Assembly (NCBI RefSeq): GCF_020447305.1
Contig: NZ_CP095732.1
Coordinates: 893,501-957,500 of the forward strand
Source: Abyssibius alkaniclasticus
GTDB taxonomy: Bacteria > Pseudomonadota > Alphaproteobacteria > Rhodobacterales > Rhodobacteraceae
DNA: 64,000 nt
Reading direction: 5' to 3'
Below are positions 19,103-27,834 of this stretch, one piece after another; position 1 is the stretch's first letter; every line of letters starts with the position of its first letter. The position numbers and the translations under genes were made by a program. The notes below the pieces were generated by a model. The model saw nothing but the letters and a program-made list of their open reading frames with translations. It searched no databases and was not told where the DNA came from.

Positions 19103-19510
19103 CGAATGTTCCCTTCTGGGTAAGTGATAAGGTTAAGCGCCCGGCCCTGCCAAGATGTCGTCCAGCAAGGTCAAAACACAAAACCACCGCCTGCAAGCGA
19201 GGTCGGCGCGCAGCGCGTAACATGTTTTGGGGGGGATGGGAAGGGGGGTGGGCAGTGCAATGTTTCCGCAGAAACAGGGGGCAAACGCGTTCCCGGCCCG
19301 GAATCAAGGCCAAAGGCCGCCGGGCCAGCGGCGGACCGTCCCGGCGGTCTGCCGCTTTGGTTGGGGCGGCGCATCGCGCGGCGGTTACGCGGGGTGGTGC
19401 CATAAAGCGCATCCGCCCGACCGGCAGAGCGGCAAACCACGGCCCGCCGCTGGCCCGGATAAGGAGGGAGCGAGTCGTTGACCATTCACAACGTCAACGC
19501 GCGTAAACTG
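19103..19510. other. Intergenic region upstream of rpsO without a supported gene
   Basis: 408 nt. It must hold the minus-strand rpsO promoter. Several open frames occur on both strands, but they are rich in Arg, Pro and Gly, overlap each other and lack ribosome sites. A short inverted repeat GTTGAC-N10-GTCAAC at about 19478-19499 lies just past the stop of the 19511 gene. I see no RNA gene. Confidence 0.5.
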
Positions 19511-19747
19511 TCAGGATTCAGCCTCTTGGCTCACTTTCTTGGCAATTTTTGCTAGGAGGCCTATGACTACACCAGCGGCTAGAATCATAAATGCTTTGTC
19601 TAGCTGCTGTCCCAATGGGGCATTGCCAAAATAGTGCGTGAAAAAGGCTGGGTCGTTGTCGCCGTAGATTACAAGTAAGCCGAACACGATCTTGAGTCCT
19701 GAGGGTATGACCAAAAACCAGGAAAGAATACTTCCAATCCATATCAT
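19511..19747 (-). CDS. Small two-helix membrane protein, AT-richer than neighbours
   Basis: 78 residues from the ATG at 19747, chosen because GGAG lies 8 nt upstream; an ATG at 19774 would add nine residues. Two hydrophobic helices (WIGSILSWFLVIPSGLKIVF and FMILAAGVVIGLLAKIAKKV) flank a polar loop. Base composition is clearly lower in GC than rpsO and truB on either side, which suggests later insertion into the conserved block. Family unknown. Confidence 0.62.
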   Translation of the reverse strand: MIWIGSILSWFLVIPSGLKIVFGLLVIYGDNDPAFFTHYFGNAPLGQQLDKAFMILAAGVVIGLLAKIAKKVSQEAES

Positions 19748-19830
19748 AATTTCGACTCCGACTGCTGAATACATTCAGCCACGATACTCAAGCCGTTTTG
19801 CGAACTATAGGAAGGATATGGGCGGAAGAT

Positions 19831-20343
19831 TCATCTCTCACCCCACAGCACCGGCTGCACCTTATACCCGATATACAGCGGGTGTTTCGGTTGCCCGCCC
19901 TTGGTTAGCCCCAGATGGCGGGCCTGCACGCCTGAGTGGCGCAACAGGGCCGCCACCGCATTCCCCCGCCCCAGATGTTCGCCGTGGCTGCCCCATGCGG
20001 CGATGGTGTCTTGTGCCCATGTGAGAGCTTCGAGAATTGCGGCATCGTTTTCGGGGCCCACCGGGTCGGCCTGTGCGCGCATGTCGCGCGGGTTTGTGGC
20101 GCGAAAGGCGAAGATGTTGCATACGCGGAACGCACCATAGCCAAGCGCGCGGGCGCGGCGTTCGCAGCGTTCCACCGTCGGGTCATTCTGCACCTCGGTC
20201 GCGGTGGAGGGGTTGAGCATGATGAACAGCACGCGGCGGCCAGCCCCATCCCATGTGCGGGTGAGGGCGTAGCGGTAGGCCTCGCAATCGGAATAGACCG
20301 CCACCGAGGGCGCATCGCCCTTGATATGGAGCCGCGTGATCAC
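19831..20343 (-). CDS. DUF1643 protein
   Basis: 170 residues from a GTG at 20343 that overlaps the truB stop as [38 protein letters not shown] and AWGSHG match DUF1643. Members of this family appear scattered and often phage- or island-associated, with no assigned reaction. The longer frame to 20427 lies inside truB and is rejected. Translational coupling to truB is likely. Confidence 0.87.
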   Translation of the reverse strand: MITRLHIKGDAPSVAVYSDCEAYRYALTRTWDGAGRRVLFIMLNPSTATEVQNDPTVERCERRARALGYGAFRVCNIFAFRATNPRDMRAQADPVGPENDAAILEALTWAQDTIAAWGSHGEHLGRGNAVAALLRHSGVQARHLGLTKGGQPKHPLYIGYKVQPVLWGER

Positions 20344-21245
20344 AGGTTGAACACGCGCGCCGGTGCCACCTCGCCGGCATGGTAATGGCCAATGGCCACG
20401 GGCGCGCCATCGAGGCTGACCCAGCATTCGGTGCCATAATCGACACCGCTGGCGATAACCATGCCGGGGTTGCCGTTCTTCAGGCGCGCGGCCCCTTCGG
20501 GGGTGGCGGCCAGTTCGGGCAAATCGGCCAGCGCGGTTTCCAGTGGCAACAGGTGGGTGTCGAGCGCAGGGTCTTTTGCGAGCGCCTCGACCTGATCGAG
20601 CGTGATCGCATCATCAAGGTCGAACGGGCCGGACCAGATGCGCCGCAAAGCGGTGACATGGGCAAAGCAGCCAAGCTTTTCGCCCAGATCGCGGGCAATG
20701 GCGCGCACATAACCGCCCTTGCCACAGATCATTTCCAGCACGGCATGGTCGGCATCGGGGCGGCTTGCCAGTGTCAGTTCTTCAACAAACAGCGGGCGGG
20801 CGGCGATTTCGAACGCCTCATCATCGCGGGCCAGCTTATAAGCGCGCGCGCCGTCGATTTTCACGGCAGAGAATTTCGGCGGCACCTGCATGATGTCGCC
20901 GGTGAACTGCGAAAGCGCGGCGGTGATGTCGGCATCACTCGGGCGCTGGTCAGACGATGCCGTCACCTCGCCCTCGCCATCATCGGTATTGGTGGCCTGG
21001 CCAAGGCGGATGGTGAAGCGATAGGCTTTCAGCGCATCGGCGATATAGGGCACGGTTTTGGTGGCCTCGCCCAGCGCGATGGCCAACAACCCGGTGGCTT
21101 CGGGGTCGAGCGTGCCGGCATGGCCGGCCTTGTTGGCCCCAAGCGCCCATTTCACCTTGTTCACCACAGCCGCCGAGCTTGGGCCGAGCGGTTTGTCGAT
21201 GATCATCCAGCCGGAGACATCGCGCCCCTTTTTGCGCCGCGCCAT
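20340..21245 (-). CDS. truB: tRNA pseudouridine(55) synthase
   Basis: 301 residues; isomerises U55 in the tRNA T-loop. The opening [17 protein letters not shown] and catalytic-Asp motif [14 protein letters not shown] are complete, with the later [14 protein letters not shown] typical of TruB. It begins 3 nt after rbfA. Confidence 0.97.
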   Translation of the reverse strand: MARRKKGRDVSGWMIIDKPLGPSSAAVVNKVKWALGANKAGHAGTLDPEATGLLAIALGEATKTVPYIADALKAYRFTIRLGQATNTDDGEGEVTASSDQRPSDADITAALSQFTGDIMQVPPKFSAVKIDGARAYKLARDDEAFEIAARPLFVEELTLASRPDADHAVLEMICGKGGYVRAIARDLGEKLGCFAHVTALRRIWSGPFDLDDAITLDQVEALAKDPALDTHLLPLETALADLPELAATPEGAARLKNGNPGMVIASGVDYGTECWVSLDGAPVAIGHYHAGEVAPARVFNL

Positions 21246-21248
21246 CGC

Positions 21249-21677
21249 TTACTCTTCCTCTGGCGTGTCGGGTGGCGCGTCGGGCTTTGCAACATCGGCG
21301 CGCACACGTTCATCGGCCAGCAGGCGGCGGGTGGCGTCGAGCCGCGCGAAGGTTTCATCGGGCATGAAGCGCAATGTGGGCGAGAATTTCAGCAAGACCT
21401 GCTTGCCGAGCAGGTGGCGCAACTCGCCCTGGCTGCGGGCAAGTGCGGCGATGACCTCTTTCACGTTCTGCCCGCCAAGCGGCATGACATAAACCGTGGC
21501 CACGCGCAGATCGGGCGAAACCTTCACCTCGCCCACGGTGATCGGCACATCGGCCAGTTCCGGGTCATGCAACTCGCCGCGCTGAATGATTTCGGCCAAG
21601 GCGCGGCGGATAAGTTCGCCCACGCGCAACTGGCGCTGGCTTGGCCCTTTGGGGGCATTTGAATGTGCTTTGCTCAT
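21249..21677 (-). CDS. rbfA: Ribosome-binding factor A
   Basis: 142 residues; a KH-type 30S maturation factor. [20 protein letters not shown] at the N-terminus and [16 protein letters not shown], then [13 protein letters not shown] are family hallmarks. The Pro/Glu-rich tail is typical of alphaproteobacteria. The start at 21677 ([13 protein letters not shown]) is preferred over the upstream frame, which enters the divergent promoter region. Confidence 0.95.
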   Translation of the reverse strand: MSKAHSNAPKGPSQRQLRVGELIRRALAEIIQRGELHDPELADVPITVGEVKVSPDLRVATVYVMPLGGQNVKEVIAALARSQGELRHLLGKQVLLKFSPTLRFMPDETFARLDATRRLLADERVRADVAKPDAPPDTPEEE

Positions 21678-21774
21678 GGCGCTCTCATCGCGCCCACATG
21701 GCAAAGAGTCAAGCCGCGCCCTTTGCAAGCGCCCCGTCAGCGGCTATTGCTGGGCGATAAAACAGGAGATGCAG

Positions 21775-22590
21775 ATGAGCGAGCCAATTCGCACCGCGGT
21801 AATGGGCGCATCGGGCCGGATGGGCCAGATGCTGGTGGCGGCGGTCGATGCCAACCCGCGCGTGGTTCTATCGGGCGTAACCGAGCGCGCGGGGCACGCC
21901 TGGATTGGCCGCGACCTGGGCGAATGTATGGGCGGCGCGGCGCGTGGCATCATCGTGGCCGATGACCCGCTCGATGTGTTTGCCTCTGCGCAAGCGGTGC
22001 TGGAATTCACCGCGCCCGCCGCTACGGTGGCCCATGCCGAGCTGGCCGCCCAGGCGCGCGCGGCGTTTATCGTCGGCACAACGGGGCTGACAGATGAGGA
22101 CATTGCCAGGCTGGAGGCAGCATCGCGCCATGCACCCATTGTGCGGGCGGGAAATTTTTCGTTGGGGGTGAACCTGCTCACCGTGCTGACGCGCAAAGTG
22201 GCGGCGGCGCTGGATGAGGATTATGACATCGAGATCATCGAGATGCACCACCGCTACAAGGTCGATGCACCCTCGGGCACCGCGCTGATGCTGGGTGAGG
22301 CGGCGGCGGCAGGGCGTGGTGTGGCGCTGGCCGATGTATCGGACCGTGGCCGCGATGGCATGACAGGGGCGCGCAAACCCGGTGACATTGGTTTTGCCGC
22401 GCTGCGCGGTGGCGATGTGATTGGCGAGCATGAGGTGATTTTTGCGGGCGCGGGCGAGCGGATTGCGCTGCGCCATAGCGCATCCGACAGGCAGCTATTT
22501 GCGCGCGGCGCGGTGCGCGCCGCAATCTGGGCCTTTCACCAGAAGCCCGGCACTTACGATATGCTCGATGTATTGGGGTTGGGCAGCTAG
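21775..22590 (+). CDS. dapB: 4-hydroxy-tetrahydrodipicolinate reductase
   Basis: 271 residues; NAD(P)H-dependent step of lysine and diaminopimelate synthesis. The nucleotide loop [11 protein letters not shown], the catalytic [20 protein letters not shown] region and the C-terminal [18 protein letters not shown] are complete. Of two nearby ATGs (21769, 21775) the second has AGGAG at correct spacing. Divergent from rbfA. Confidence 0.96.
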   Translation: MSEPIRTAVMGASGRMGQMLVAAVDANPRVVLSGVTERAGHAWIGRDLGECMGGAARGIIVADDPLDVFASAQAVLEFTAPAATVAHAELAAQARAAFIVGTTGLTDEDIARLEAASRHAPIVRAGNFSLGVNLLTVLTRKVAAALDEDYDIEIIEMHHRYKVDAPSGTALMLGEAAAAGRGVALADVSDRGRDGMTGARKPGDIGFAALRGGDVIGEHEVIFAGAGERIALRHSASDRQLFARGAVRAAIWAFHQKPGTYDMLDVLGLGS

Positions 22591-22592
22591 GC

Positions 22593-22865
22593 TTATTTGC
22601 CCATCGTCTTTTTGAGCTGACCGATGATGGCCATGACCAGGCCGCCGCCTGCGCCGCCTGCCGCGACCTGTGAAATAAGCGAGCCGATGTCAAAGCTGCT
22701 GGCGGCACCCGCCGGCCCAAGCAGGGCCATAAGCTGCATACCACCCACACCGCCAACCAGCCCGGCAATCGTATTGCCGATATTGCCAAGGCTGAGATTT
22801 TTGAGAACGCCACCCGCCAGATTGCCGCCAATAGCACCGCTGATGAGCGCAATAATCCATTCCAT
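22593..22865 (-). CDS. Small Gly-rich membrane protein
   Basis: 90 residues, largely hydrophobic and glycine-rich (WIIALISGAIGGNLAGGVL, then GLVGGVGGMQLMALLG), ending in LKKTMGK. It looks like a two-helix membrane protein. No named family is recognised with confidence. It converges with dapB, 2 nt apart. Confidence 0.7.
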   Translation of the reverse strand: MEWIIALISGAIGGNLAGGVLKNLSLGNIGNTIAGLVGGVGGMQLMALLGPAGAASSFDIGSLISQVAAGGAGGGLVMAIIGQLKKTMGK

Positions 22866-23037
22866 TTAGGCACCTCTTACTAACTACATTGGCAGGCTGC
22901 CCCGCCGACAGGGCCAATAGTGGCGCGTATTCGCCGAATTTGCAAAAGATATCGGCCATTCTGTTCTGGTGGTGCCGCCGCCCTTGCCCGGCTGGCATGG
23001 CTAAGCTAGCCTGCCCCAAACTTTGACCGGAGCCTTT

Positions 23038-24228
23038 ATGACAAATCCTCTTCGCCTTGCCAAAGCCCTGGCCGCGTCCTTTATGCTCGCTCCCGCCGCC
23101 CTTGCCCAATCGGCCCCATGCGGTGGCAGCTTCTCGGCCTTCATGCAAAACGTGGCCAATGAGGCACGGGCGCAAAACCTGCCCGAAGCCGCCATCAACG
23201 CGGTGGTCAACACGGCCCGGCAAGACGAGCGTGTGCTGCGCTTTGATCGCAGCCAAGGGGTGTTCCGCCAGACATTTCTGGAATTCTCGCAGCGCTCGAT
23301 TTCCAACTACCGGCTGAACAAGGGTGCCGAGTTCATGCGCGATTATCGCAGCATTCTGGACCGTGCGCGCCAGCAATACGGCGTGCAGCCCGAGGTGATT
23401 TTGGCCTTCATGGCGCTGGAAACCGATTACGGCGCGGTGCAGGGCGATTTCAACACCGTCTCGGCGCTGGCCACGCTGGCGCATGATTGCCGCCGCCCCG
23501 AATTGTTCCGCCCGCATCTGTTTGGCGCGATTGCGCTGATTGCGCGGGGCGATATGTCGGTCAATGAAACCGGGGCCTGGGCGGGGGAAATCGGCATGGT
23601 GCAGATGTTGCCCGCCGATATTCTGGAACTGGGGGTCGATGCCGATGGCGATGGGCGCGTGAGCCTGAAAACCTCCATTCCCGATGCGATCATGACCGGC
23701 GCGCGCCTGCTGGCCAGCCACGGCTGGCGGCCGAATGCGCCCTGGTTGCAAGAGGTGGATGTGGCGGCGAGTTTCCCGTGGGAGCGTTCGGGGCTCGATA
23801 CGACGATGAGCGTGAACGAGCTTGCGCGGCTTGGCGTTTCGGCGCGGCAGGGCGCGCTTGCGCCCGGCAATACCCAAGCCAGCCTGCTGCTGCCGCAGGG
23901 CCGCAACGGGCCGCGCTTTCTGGCCTATCCGAATTACGATGTATATCGGGAATGGAACAAAAGCTTTGTCTATGCGGTGACTGCCGCCTATCTCGCCACC
24001 CGGCTTGGCGGGGCGGGGCGCTATAATGAGGGCAACCCCGATGCGGGGCTCAGCGAGGATGACATGCTCACCCTGCAACGCGTGCTGGAAGCCCGCGGCC
24101 ATGATGTCGGCGGGGTCGACGGCGTGCTGGGCGCGATGACCCGCGACGCCGTGCAACAGGAACAACGGCGGCTGGGTATGCCAGCGGACGCCTGGCCGAC
24201 GCCGGAGTTGTTGCGGGCGTTAAGGTAG
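23038..24228 (+). CDS. Lytic murein transglycosylase, MltB-type, with peptidoglycan-binding domain
   Basis: 396 residues. A signal peptide (LAKALAASFMLAPAALAQS) targets it to the periplasm. The transglycosylase-2 domain has the catalytic Glu in FMALETDYGAVQGDF and the WAGEIGMVQMLPADI helper region. The C-terminal 60 residues (LSEDDMLTLQRVLEARGHD, then VDGVLGAMTRDAV) form a peptidoglycan-binding type 1 domain. It lacks a lipobox. GGAG lies 6 nt before the ATG. Confidence 0.92.
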   Translation: MTNPLRLAKALAASFMLAPAALAQSAPCGGSFSAFMQNVANEARAQNLPEAAINAVVNTARQDERVLRFDRSQGVFRQTFLEFSQRSISNYRLNKGAEFMRDYRSILDRARQQYGVQPEVILAFMALETDYGAVQGDFNTVSALATLAHDCRRPELFRPHLFGAIALIARGDMSVNETGAWAGEIGMVQMLPADILELGVDADGDGRVSLKTSIPDAIMTGARLLASHGWRPNAPWLQEVDVAASFPWERSGLDTTMSVNELARLGVSARQGALAPGNTQASLLLPQGRNGPRFLAYPNYDVYREWNKSFVYAVTAAYLATRLGGAGRYNEGNPDAGLSEDDMLTLQRVLEARGHDVGGVDGVLGAMTRDAVQQEQRRLGMPADAWPTPELLRALR

Positions 24229-24255
24229 CACCGTTTCCCGAACCGTGCCGTTGAT

Positions 24256-24280
24256 GGTGCGCAATGAATGCGCACCCTAC
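24256..24280. repeat. 25-bp palindromic intergenic repeat, copy 1
   Basis: GGTGCGCA-ATGAA-TGCGCACC followed by CTAC. The same 25-mer recurs at 24618-24642 (reverse orientation) and 55741-55765, with a variant at 24692-24716. It lies between the transglycosylase and dodecin genes. Confidence 0.88.
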
Positions 24281-24372
24281 GCGTGATTGTGCCGATGGTG
24301 GCGCGCGCCGTTTGGTGCGCCCGCCTGCGCATGTTAGCCTGCGGGCTCATTTGAAACCCGAAGGAGAGCAGA

Positions 24373-24576
24373 ATGTCAGTTGCCCGTATTACCGAAATCT
24401 CAGCCTCATCCACCAAAAGCTTTGAAGACGCCGTGCATCAAGGCATTGCCCGCGCGTCGCAGACGTTGAAAAACGTCGAGGGCGCTTGGGTGGAAAGCCA
24501 GAAGGTTATCGTTTCCAACGGCCAGATCACCGAATACCGCGTGATGATGAAAGTCACGTTCGTATTGGAAGGTTAG
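24373..24576 (+). CDS. Dodecin family protein
   Basis: 67 residues. RITEISASSTKSFEDAVHQG, the conserved VEGAWVESQKVIVSNGQI and a final hydrophobic strand match dodecin, a dodecameric flavin-binding storage protein in the cytosol. An AAGGAG site lies 8 nt before the ATG. It stands alone between repeat copies. Confidence 0.95.
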   Translation: MSVARITEISASSTKSFEDAVHQGIARASQTLKNVEGAWVESQKVIVSNGQITEYRVMMKVTFVLEG

Positions 24577-24617
24577 GGACCACGGCCCTCCCAAACCCCC
24601 ATTGCACATTGGCCCCC

Positions 24618-24716
24618 GTAGGGTGCGCATTCATTGCGCACCATGCGCGGTGTGGTTGTTGATGAACGGTTGTGCGGGTGGTGCCGTCAAAGGTGTGCAA
24701 TAAATGCGCACCCTAC
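24618..24716. repeat. REPIN-like pair of inverted 25-bp palindromes
   Basis: Two copies face each other: GTAGGGTGCGCATTC... at 24618-24642 and ...AATGCGCACCCTAC at 24692-24716, separated by 49 bp. The second copy has two substitutions (GGTGTGCAATAAATGC). Head-to-head pairing over about 100 bp is the layout of REPINs mobilised by RAYT transposases. No such transposase is in the window. Confidence 0.82.
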
Positions 24717-24734
24717 ACCGGATTGATGAACCAA

Positions 24735-24815
24735 GGGCAGCGCCCGGCCCGAGGGTGGGCGAGAAGCGCCCGCCCTGGGGGGCGGGTCGGGCGCTGCCCG
24801 GCGGTGCCGCCGGGC
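24735..24815 (-). repeat. Structured GC-rich repeat, copy A
   Basis: About 80 bp. A 9-bp hairpin GCCCGGCGG/CCGCCGGGC at 24796-24815 and a long stem GGGCAGCGCCCGGCCCG (24735-24751) / CGGGTCGGGCGCTGCCC (24783-24799) surround an inner CCCGCCC/GGGCGGG hairpin. Read on the minus strand it aligns along its whole length with 61550-61629 on the plus strand, including paired base changes in the stem. Confidence 0.8.
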
Positions 24816-25054
24816 TTAAATCCAGATAGACAATCATAACGCCTAGCGACTGCTTCAGCCTCTTTCGCTTCCGCATACTGCCTTCTATAGATTATCATAT
24901 TGTTTTCTTTTAATTTTTTGATCTAGATGAGGGATTCCATGCGGTATGCAAGGCGAGTTTTTAGGTAGGTATGCAGTTATATTGCAAATAGCTTATAAAT
25001 GGACTATTGTTACTCAGGCGCTGAATTAGCCCAGGTCTAGAAAAGGGGGAAGCT

Positions 25055-25543
25055 ATGGAAAACCTGCGATTGTCACTCAAGCTTGGCGCGCTGGAGGTGG
25101 AATATGAAGGCCCGTCCAGCTTTGCAGAAGAACGCTTGATGGGCATTATTAGTGAGTTGTCAGAACTTAATATACCAGATGTAGCGCAGGCCGGTCCTCC
25201 TACATCGGCGATGTCAGGTCCTACGCAAACCCCGCAAATATCCGATTCGCGGCCGAAGCTTTCCACTTCTGATTTTGCCGTGAAGATGGGCGCGAAAAGC
25301 GGGTCTGATTTGACTATGGCCGCGGCAGCATCTCTACATCATACTCGCGGGTTAGAGGACTTTCGTCGCTCCGACATCCTAAATGAAATGAAGGGCGCTA
25401 AGGCTTTCTTTAAGGCCTCCTACGGAAGCAACCTGTCTAAGTCACTGGAAATGCTAGTGAAAACAGGTAGGCTGCAGAACCCCCGCGCTGATACGTATGC
25501 ACTTCCCTATGCAGAGATTGAAAATACGCGACGCCATCTGTGA
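25055..25543 (+). CDS. Hypothetical protein in AT-richer patch
   Basis: 162 residues. The N-terminal 50 residues (LRLSLKLGALEVEYEGPSSF, then LMGIISELSEL) look like a beta-rich domain; a Ser/Pro/Thr-rich linker follows; the C-terminal 70 residues (RRSDILNEMKGAKAFFKASY, then LSKSLEMLVKTGRLQN) resemble a winged-helix unit. AGGGGG lies 6 nt before the ATG. GC content is lower than in both flanks. I do not recognise a named family; a regulatory or mobile-island role is only a guess. Confidence 0.65.
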   Translation: MENLRLSLKLGALEVEYEGPSSFAEERLMGIISELSELNIPDVAQAGPPTSAMSGPTQTPQISDSRPKLSTSDFAVKMGAKSGSDLTMAAAASLHHTRGLEDFRRSDILNEMKGAKAFFKASYGSNLSKSLEMLVKTGRLQNPRADTYALPYAEIENTRRHL

Positions 25544-25823
25544 GGGTTATCGATTGGAAATCACATGCTGGAGCATATTTTTGCATTGCGTGGAGATCTG
25601 CGCGGGTGTATTAGGAATTGGGCGGCCACATTGGACCGCCCATAACTTGAACCGACCACATAGCTTCGAGGCAACGGTCGGCTCGCCAATCGAGCTTACG
25701 AAAGGATGGTGAACAAGATGCCGCCATAGCCTAACAAAGCCCGGCCGGGTGACGCCGTATCGGCGGTGAACCGGTCGGCAAACCTTATCACAACCGTTTG
25801 AACAAACAATAGGGATATGCGTT

Positions 25824-25961
25824 ATGCCTAAGAGGCAGACCACACCCAAGATCTCGACTCTTGCATCAAAAGTTTTGTCAGGCGCCAAAAAGCCCTCACA
25901 AACCGAGATCAAGAAGCTGGCAGCGTCGGTGCTAAGCCAGGACGAAAAAAAGGGTAACTAA
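25824..25961 (+). CDS. 45-residue basic protein
   Basis: ATG at 25824 to TAA at 25961. It begins MPKRQTTPKISTLASKVLSG and continues with AKKPSQTEIKKLAASVLSQD, a Lys/Ser-rich, soluble, helical microprotein. Two near-repeats (LASKVLSGAKKPS, LAASVLSQDEKK) are visible. Short alphaproteobacterial proteins with the same LASKxL...LAxSxLSQ pattern are familiar to me as small conserved hypotheticals. An AGGGA site is 9 nt upstream. Function unknown. Confidence 0.62.
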   Translation: MPKRQTTPKISTLASKVLSGAKKPSQTEIKKLAASVLSQDEKKGN

Positions 25962-25992
25962 CCCAAAGAGTGCGTCGCAATCAGTGGCGCAC

Positions 25993-27792
25993 TCACTCAT
26001 CCATCTTCAAAGCCGAAATAAACGCCTCTTGCGGAATATCCACACGCCCGAACTGACGCATCCTTTTCTTCCCCGCCTTCTGCTTGTCCAACAACTTCCG
26101 CTTGCGCGTCGCGTCGCCGCCGTAGCATTTCGCCGTCACGTCTTTCCTCAAAGCTGAAATCGTCTCGCGGGCAATAATGCGCCCGCCGACCGCCGCCTGG
26201 ATGGGGATTTTGAACATGTGTTGCGGGATCAGCTCTTTCAGCTTTTCGCACATGCCACGGCCACGGGCATCGGCGCGGGCGCGATGCACCATTGTGGAGA
26301 GCGCGTCGACCGGCTCGTCATTCACCAGAATCTGCATTTTTACCAGTTGGTCTTCGCGATAGCCGATCATCTGGTAATCAAAGCTGGCATAGCCCTTGGT
26401 GACCGATTTCAGCCGGTCGTAGAAATCGAACACCACTTCGGCCAGCGGCAGGTCATAGACAACCATCGCGCGCGCGCCGGCATAAGTCAGGTCCATCTGG
26501 ATGCCGCGGCGTTCCTGGCAGAGCTTCAGCACATCGCCCAGATATTCGTCGGGCACCAGAATGGTCGCCTTGATGCGCGGTTCCTCGATATGGTCGATAT
26601 AGTTCAGCTCCGGCATATCGGCGGGGTTGTGCATTTCGCGCACCTCGCCATCATTCATATGGATATGGTAGATCACGCTGGGCGCGGTTGTGATCAGGTC
26701 CATGTCATATTCGCGTTCCAGCCGGTCGCGGATCACCTCGAGGTGCAACAGCCCGAGGAAGCCGCAGCGAAAGCCAAAGCCAAGCGCGGCCGAGGTTTCC
26801 ATTTCGGTTGAAAAGCTCGCATCGTTGAGCGAGAGCTTTTCGATGGCGGCGCGCAGGTCTTCAAAATCGGCGGCATCGACCGGGAACAGCCCGCAAAACA
26901 CCACCGGCTGGGCGGGTTTGAAGCCGGGCAGCGGGGTGGCGCAGCCCTTCTTCTCGGTGGTGATCGTGTCGCCCACGCGCGTGTCGCGCACCTGTTTGAT
27001 GGAGCCGGTGAAAAACCCAAGCTCGCCGGGGCCAAGCTCGTCCATCGGCAGCATGCCGGGTTTGAACACGCCAAGCCGCTCCACGCTGTAATGCGCATCG
27101 GTCTGCATCATGCGGATCTTGTCGCCCTTGCGCATGACCCCGTCCATGATGCGCACCAGCACGACAACGCCAAGATAGGCATCATACCAGCTATCGACCA
27201 GCATGGCCTTGAGCGGCGCATCGCGCTCGCCCTTGGGCGCGGGCAGGCGGTGGACAATCGCCTCCAGCACTTCGGCAATGCCAAGCCCGGATTTGGCCGA
27301 GATTTCAAGCGCCTCCGAGGCATCGATCCCGATGACATCCTCGATCTGCTCGCGCACGCGCGCAGGCTCGGCCGCCGGAAGGTCGATCTTGTTCAGCACC
27401 GGCACAATTTCATGGCCCGCATCGATGGCGTGATACACATTCGCCAGCGTCTGCGCCTCTACCCCCTGGGCGGCGTCGACAACCAGCAGGCTGCCTTCCA
27501 CGGCGCGCATGGAGCGCGAAACCTCATAGGCGAAATCCACATGGCCGGGCGTGTCGATGAGGTTGAGGACATACATTTCCCCGTTGCGGGCCTTGTAATC
27601 AATCCGCACGGTTTGGGCCTTGATGGTGATGCCGCGCTCGCGCTCGATATCCATAGAGTCGAGCAACTGGGCCTTCATATCGCGGTCGGTCACCGTGCCG
27701 GTGGACTGGATCAGCCGGTCAGCCAGCGTGGATTTACCGTGGTCGATATGCGCCACGATGGAGAAATTGCGGATTTTTTTCAACTCGGTCAT
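25993..27792 (-). CDS. lepA: Elongation factor 4
   Basis: 599 residues; ribosome back-translocating GTPase. The G1 motif [17 protein letters not shown] and NKIDLP are complete, and the LepA-specific C-terminal domain ends with [20 protein letters not shown]. The start at 27792 ([11 protein letters not shown]) matches the family; an ATG three codons upstream at 27801 is also possible. No clear ribosome site precedes either. Confidence 0.97.
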   Translation of the reverse strand: MTELKKIRNFSIVAHIDHGKSTLADRLIQSTGTVTDRDMKAQLLDSMDIERERGITIKAQTVRIDYKARNGEMYVLNLIDTPGHVDFAYEVSRSMRAVEGSLLVVDAAQGVEAQTLANVYHAIDAGHEIVPVLNKIDLPAAEPARVREQIEDVIGIDASEALEISAKSGLGIAEVLEAIVHRLPAPKGERDAPLKAMLVDSWYDAYLGVVVLVRIMDGVMRKGDKIRMMQTDAHYSVERLGVFKPGMLPMDELGPGELGFFTGSIKQVRDTRVGDTITTEKKGCATPLPGFKPAQPVVFCGLFPVDAADFEDLRAAIEKLSLNDASFSTEMETSAALGFGFRCGFLGLLHLEVIRDRLEREYDMDLITTAPSVIYHIHMNDGEVREMHNPADMPELNYIDHIEEPRIKATILVPDEYLGDVLKLCQERRGIQMDLTYAGARAMVVYDLPLAEVVFDFYDRLKSVTKGYASFDYQMIGYREDQLVKMQILVNDEPVDALSTMVHRARADARGRGMCEKLKELIPQHMFKIPIQAAVGGRIIARETISALRKDVTAKCYGGDATRKRKLLDKQKAGKKRMRQFGRVDIPQEAFISALKMDE

Positions 27793-27834
27793 GCGCCGCA
27801 TATGATCAGGAAATGGCGCGTGGTCAAGCGGGTG

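Noticed and set aside
19222..19506. Overlapping plus-strand frames of 84-94 codons upstream of rpsO
   Set aside because: Arg/Gly/Pro-rich, mutually overlapping, without ribosome sites; more likely untranslated GC-rich spacer.
24735..24815. GC-rich hairpins as a plain transcription terminator
   Set aside because: There is no U-run, and the whole ~80 bp recurs at 61.6 kb with paired changes, so a dispersed structured repeat is the better reading.
25547..25912. 121-codon minus-strand frame between the 162-aa gene and lepA
   Set aside because: No ribosome site or family match, and it overlaps the better supported 45-aa plus-strand gene.
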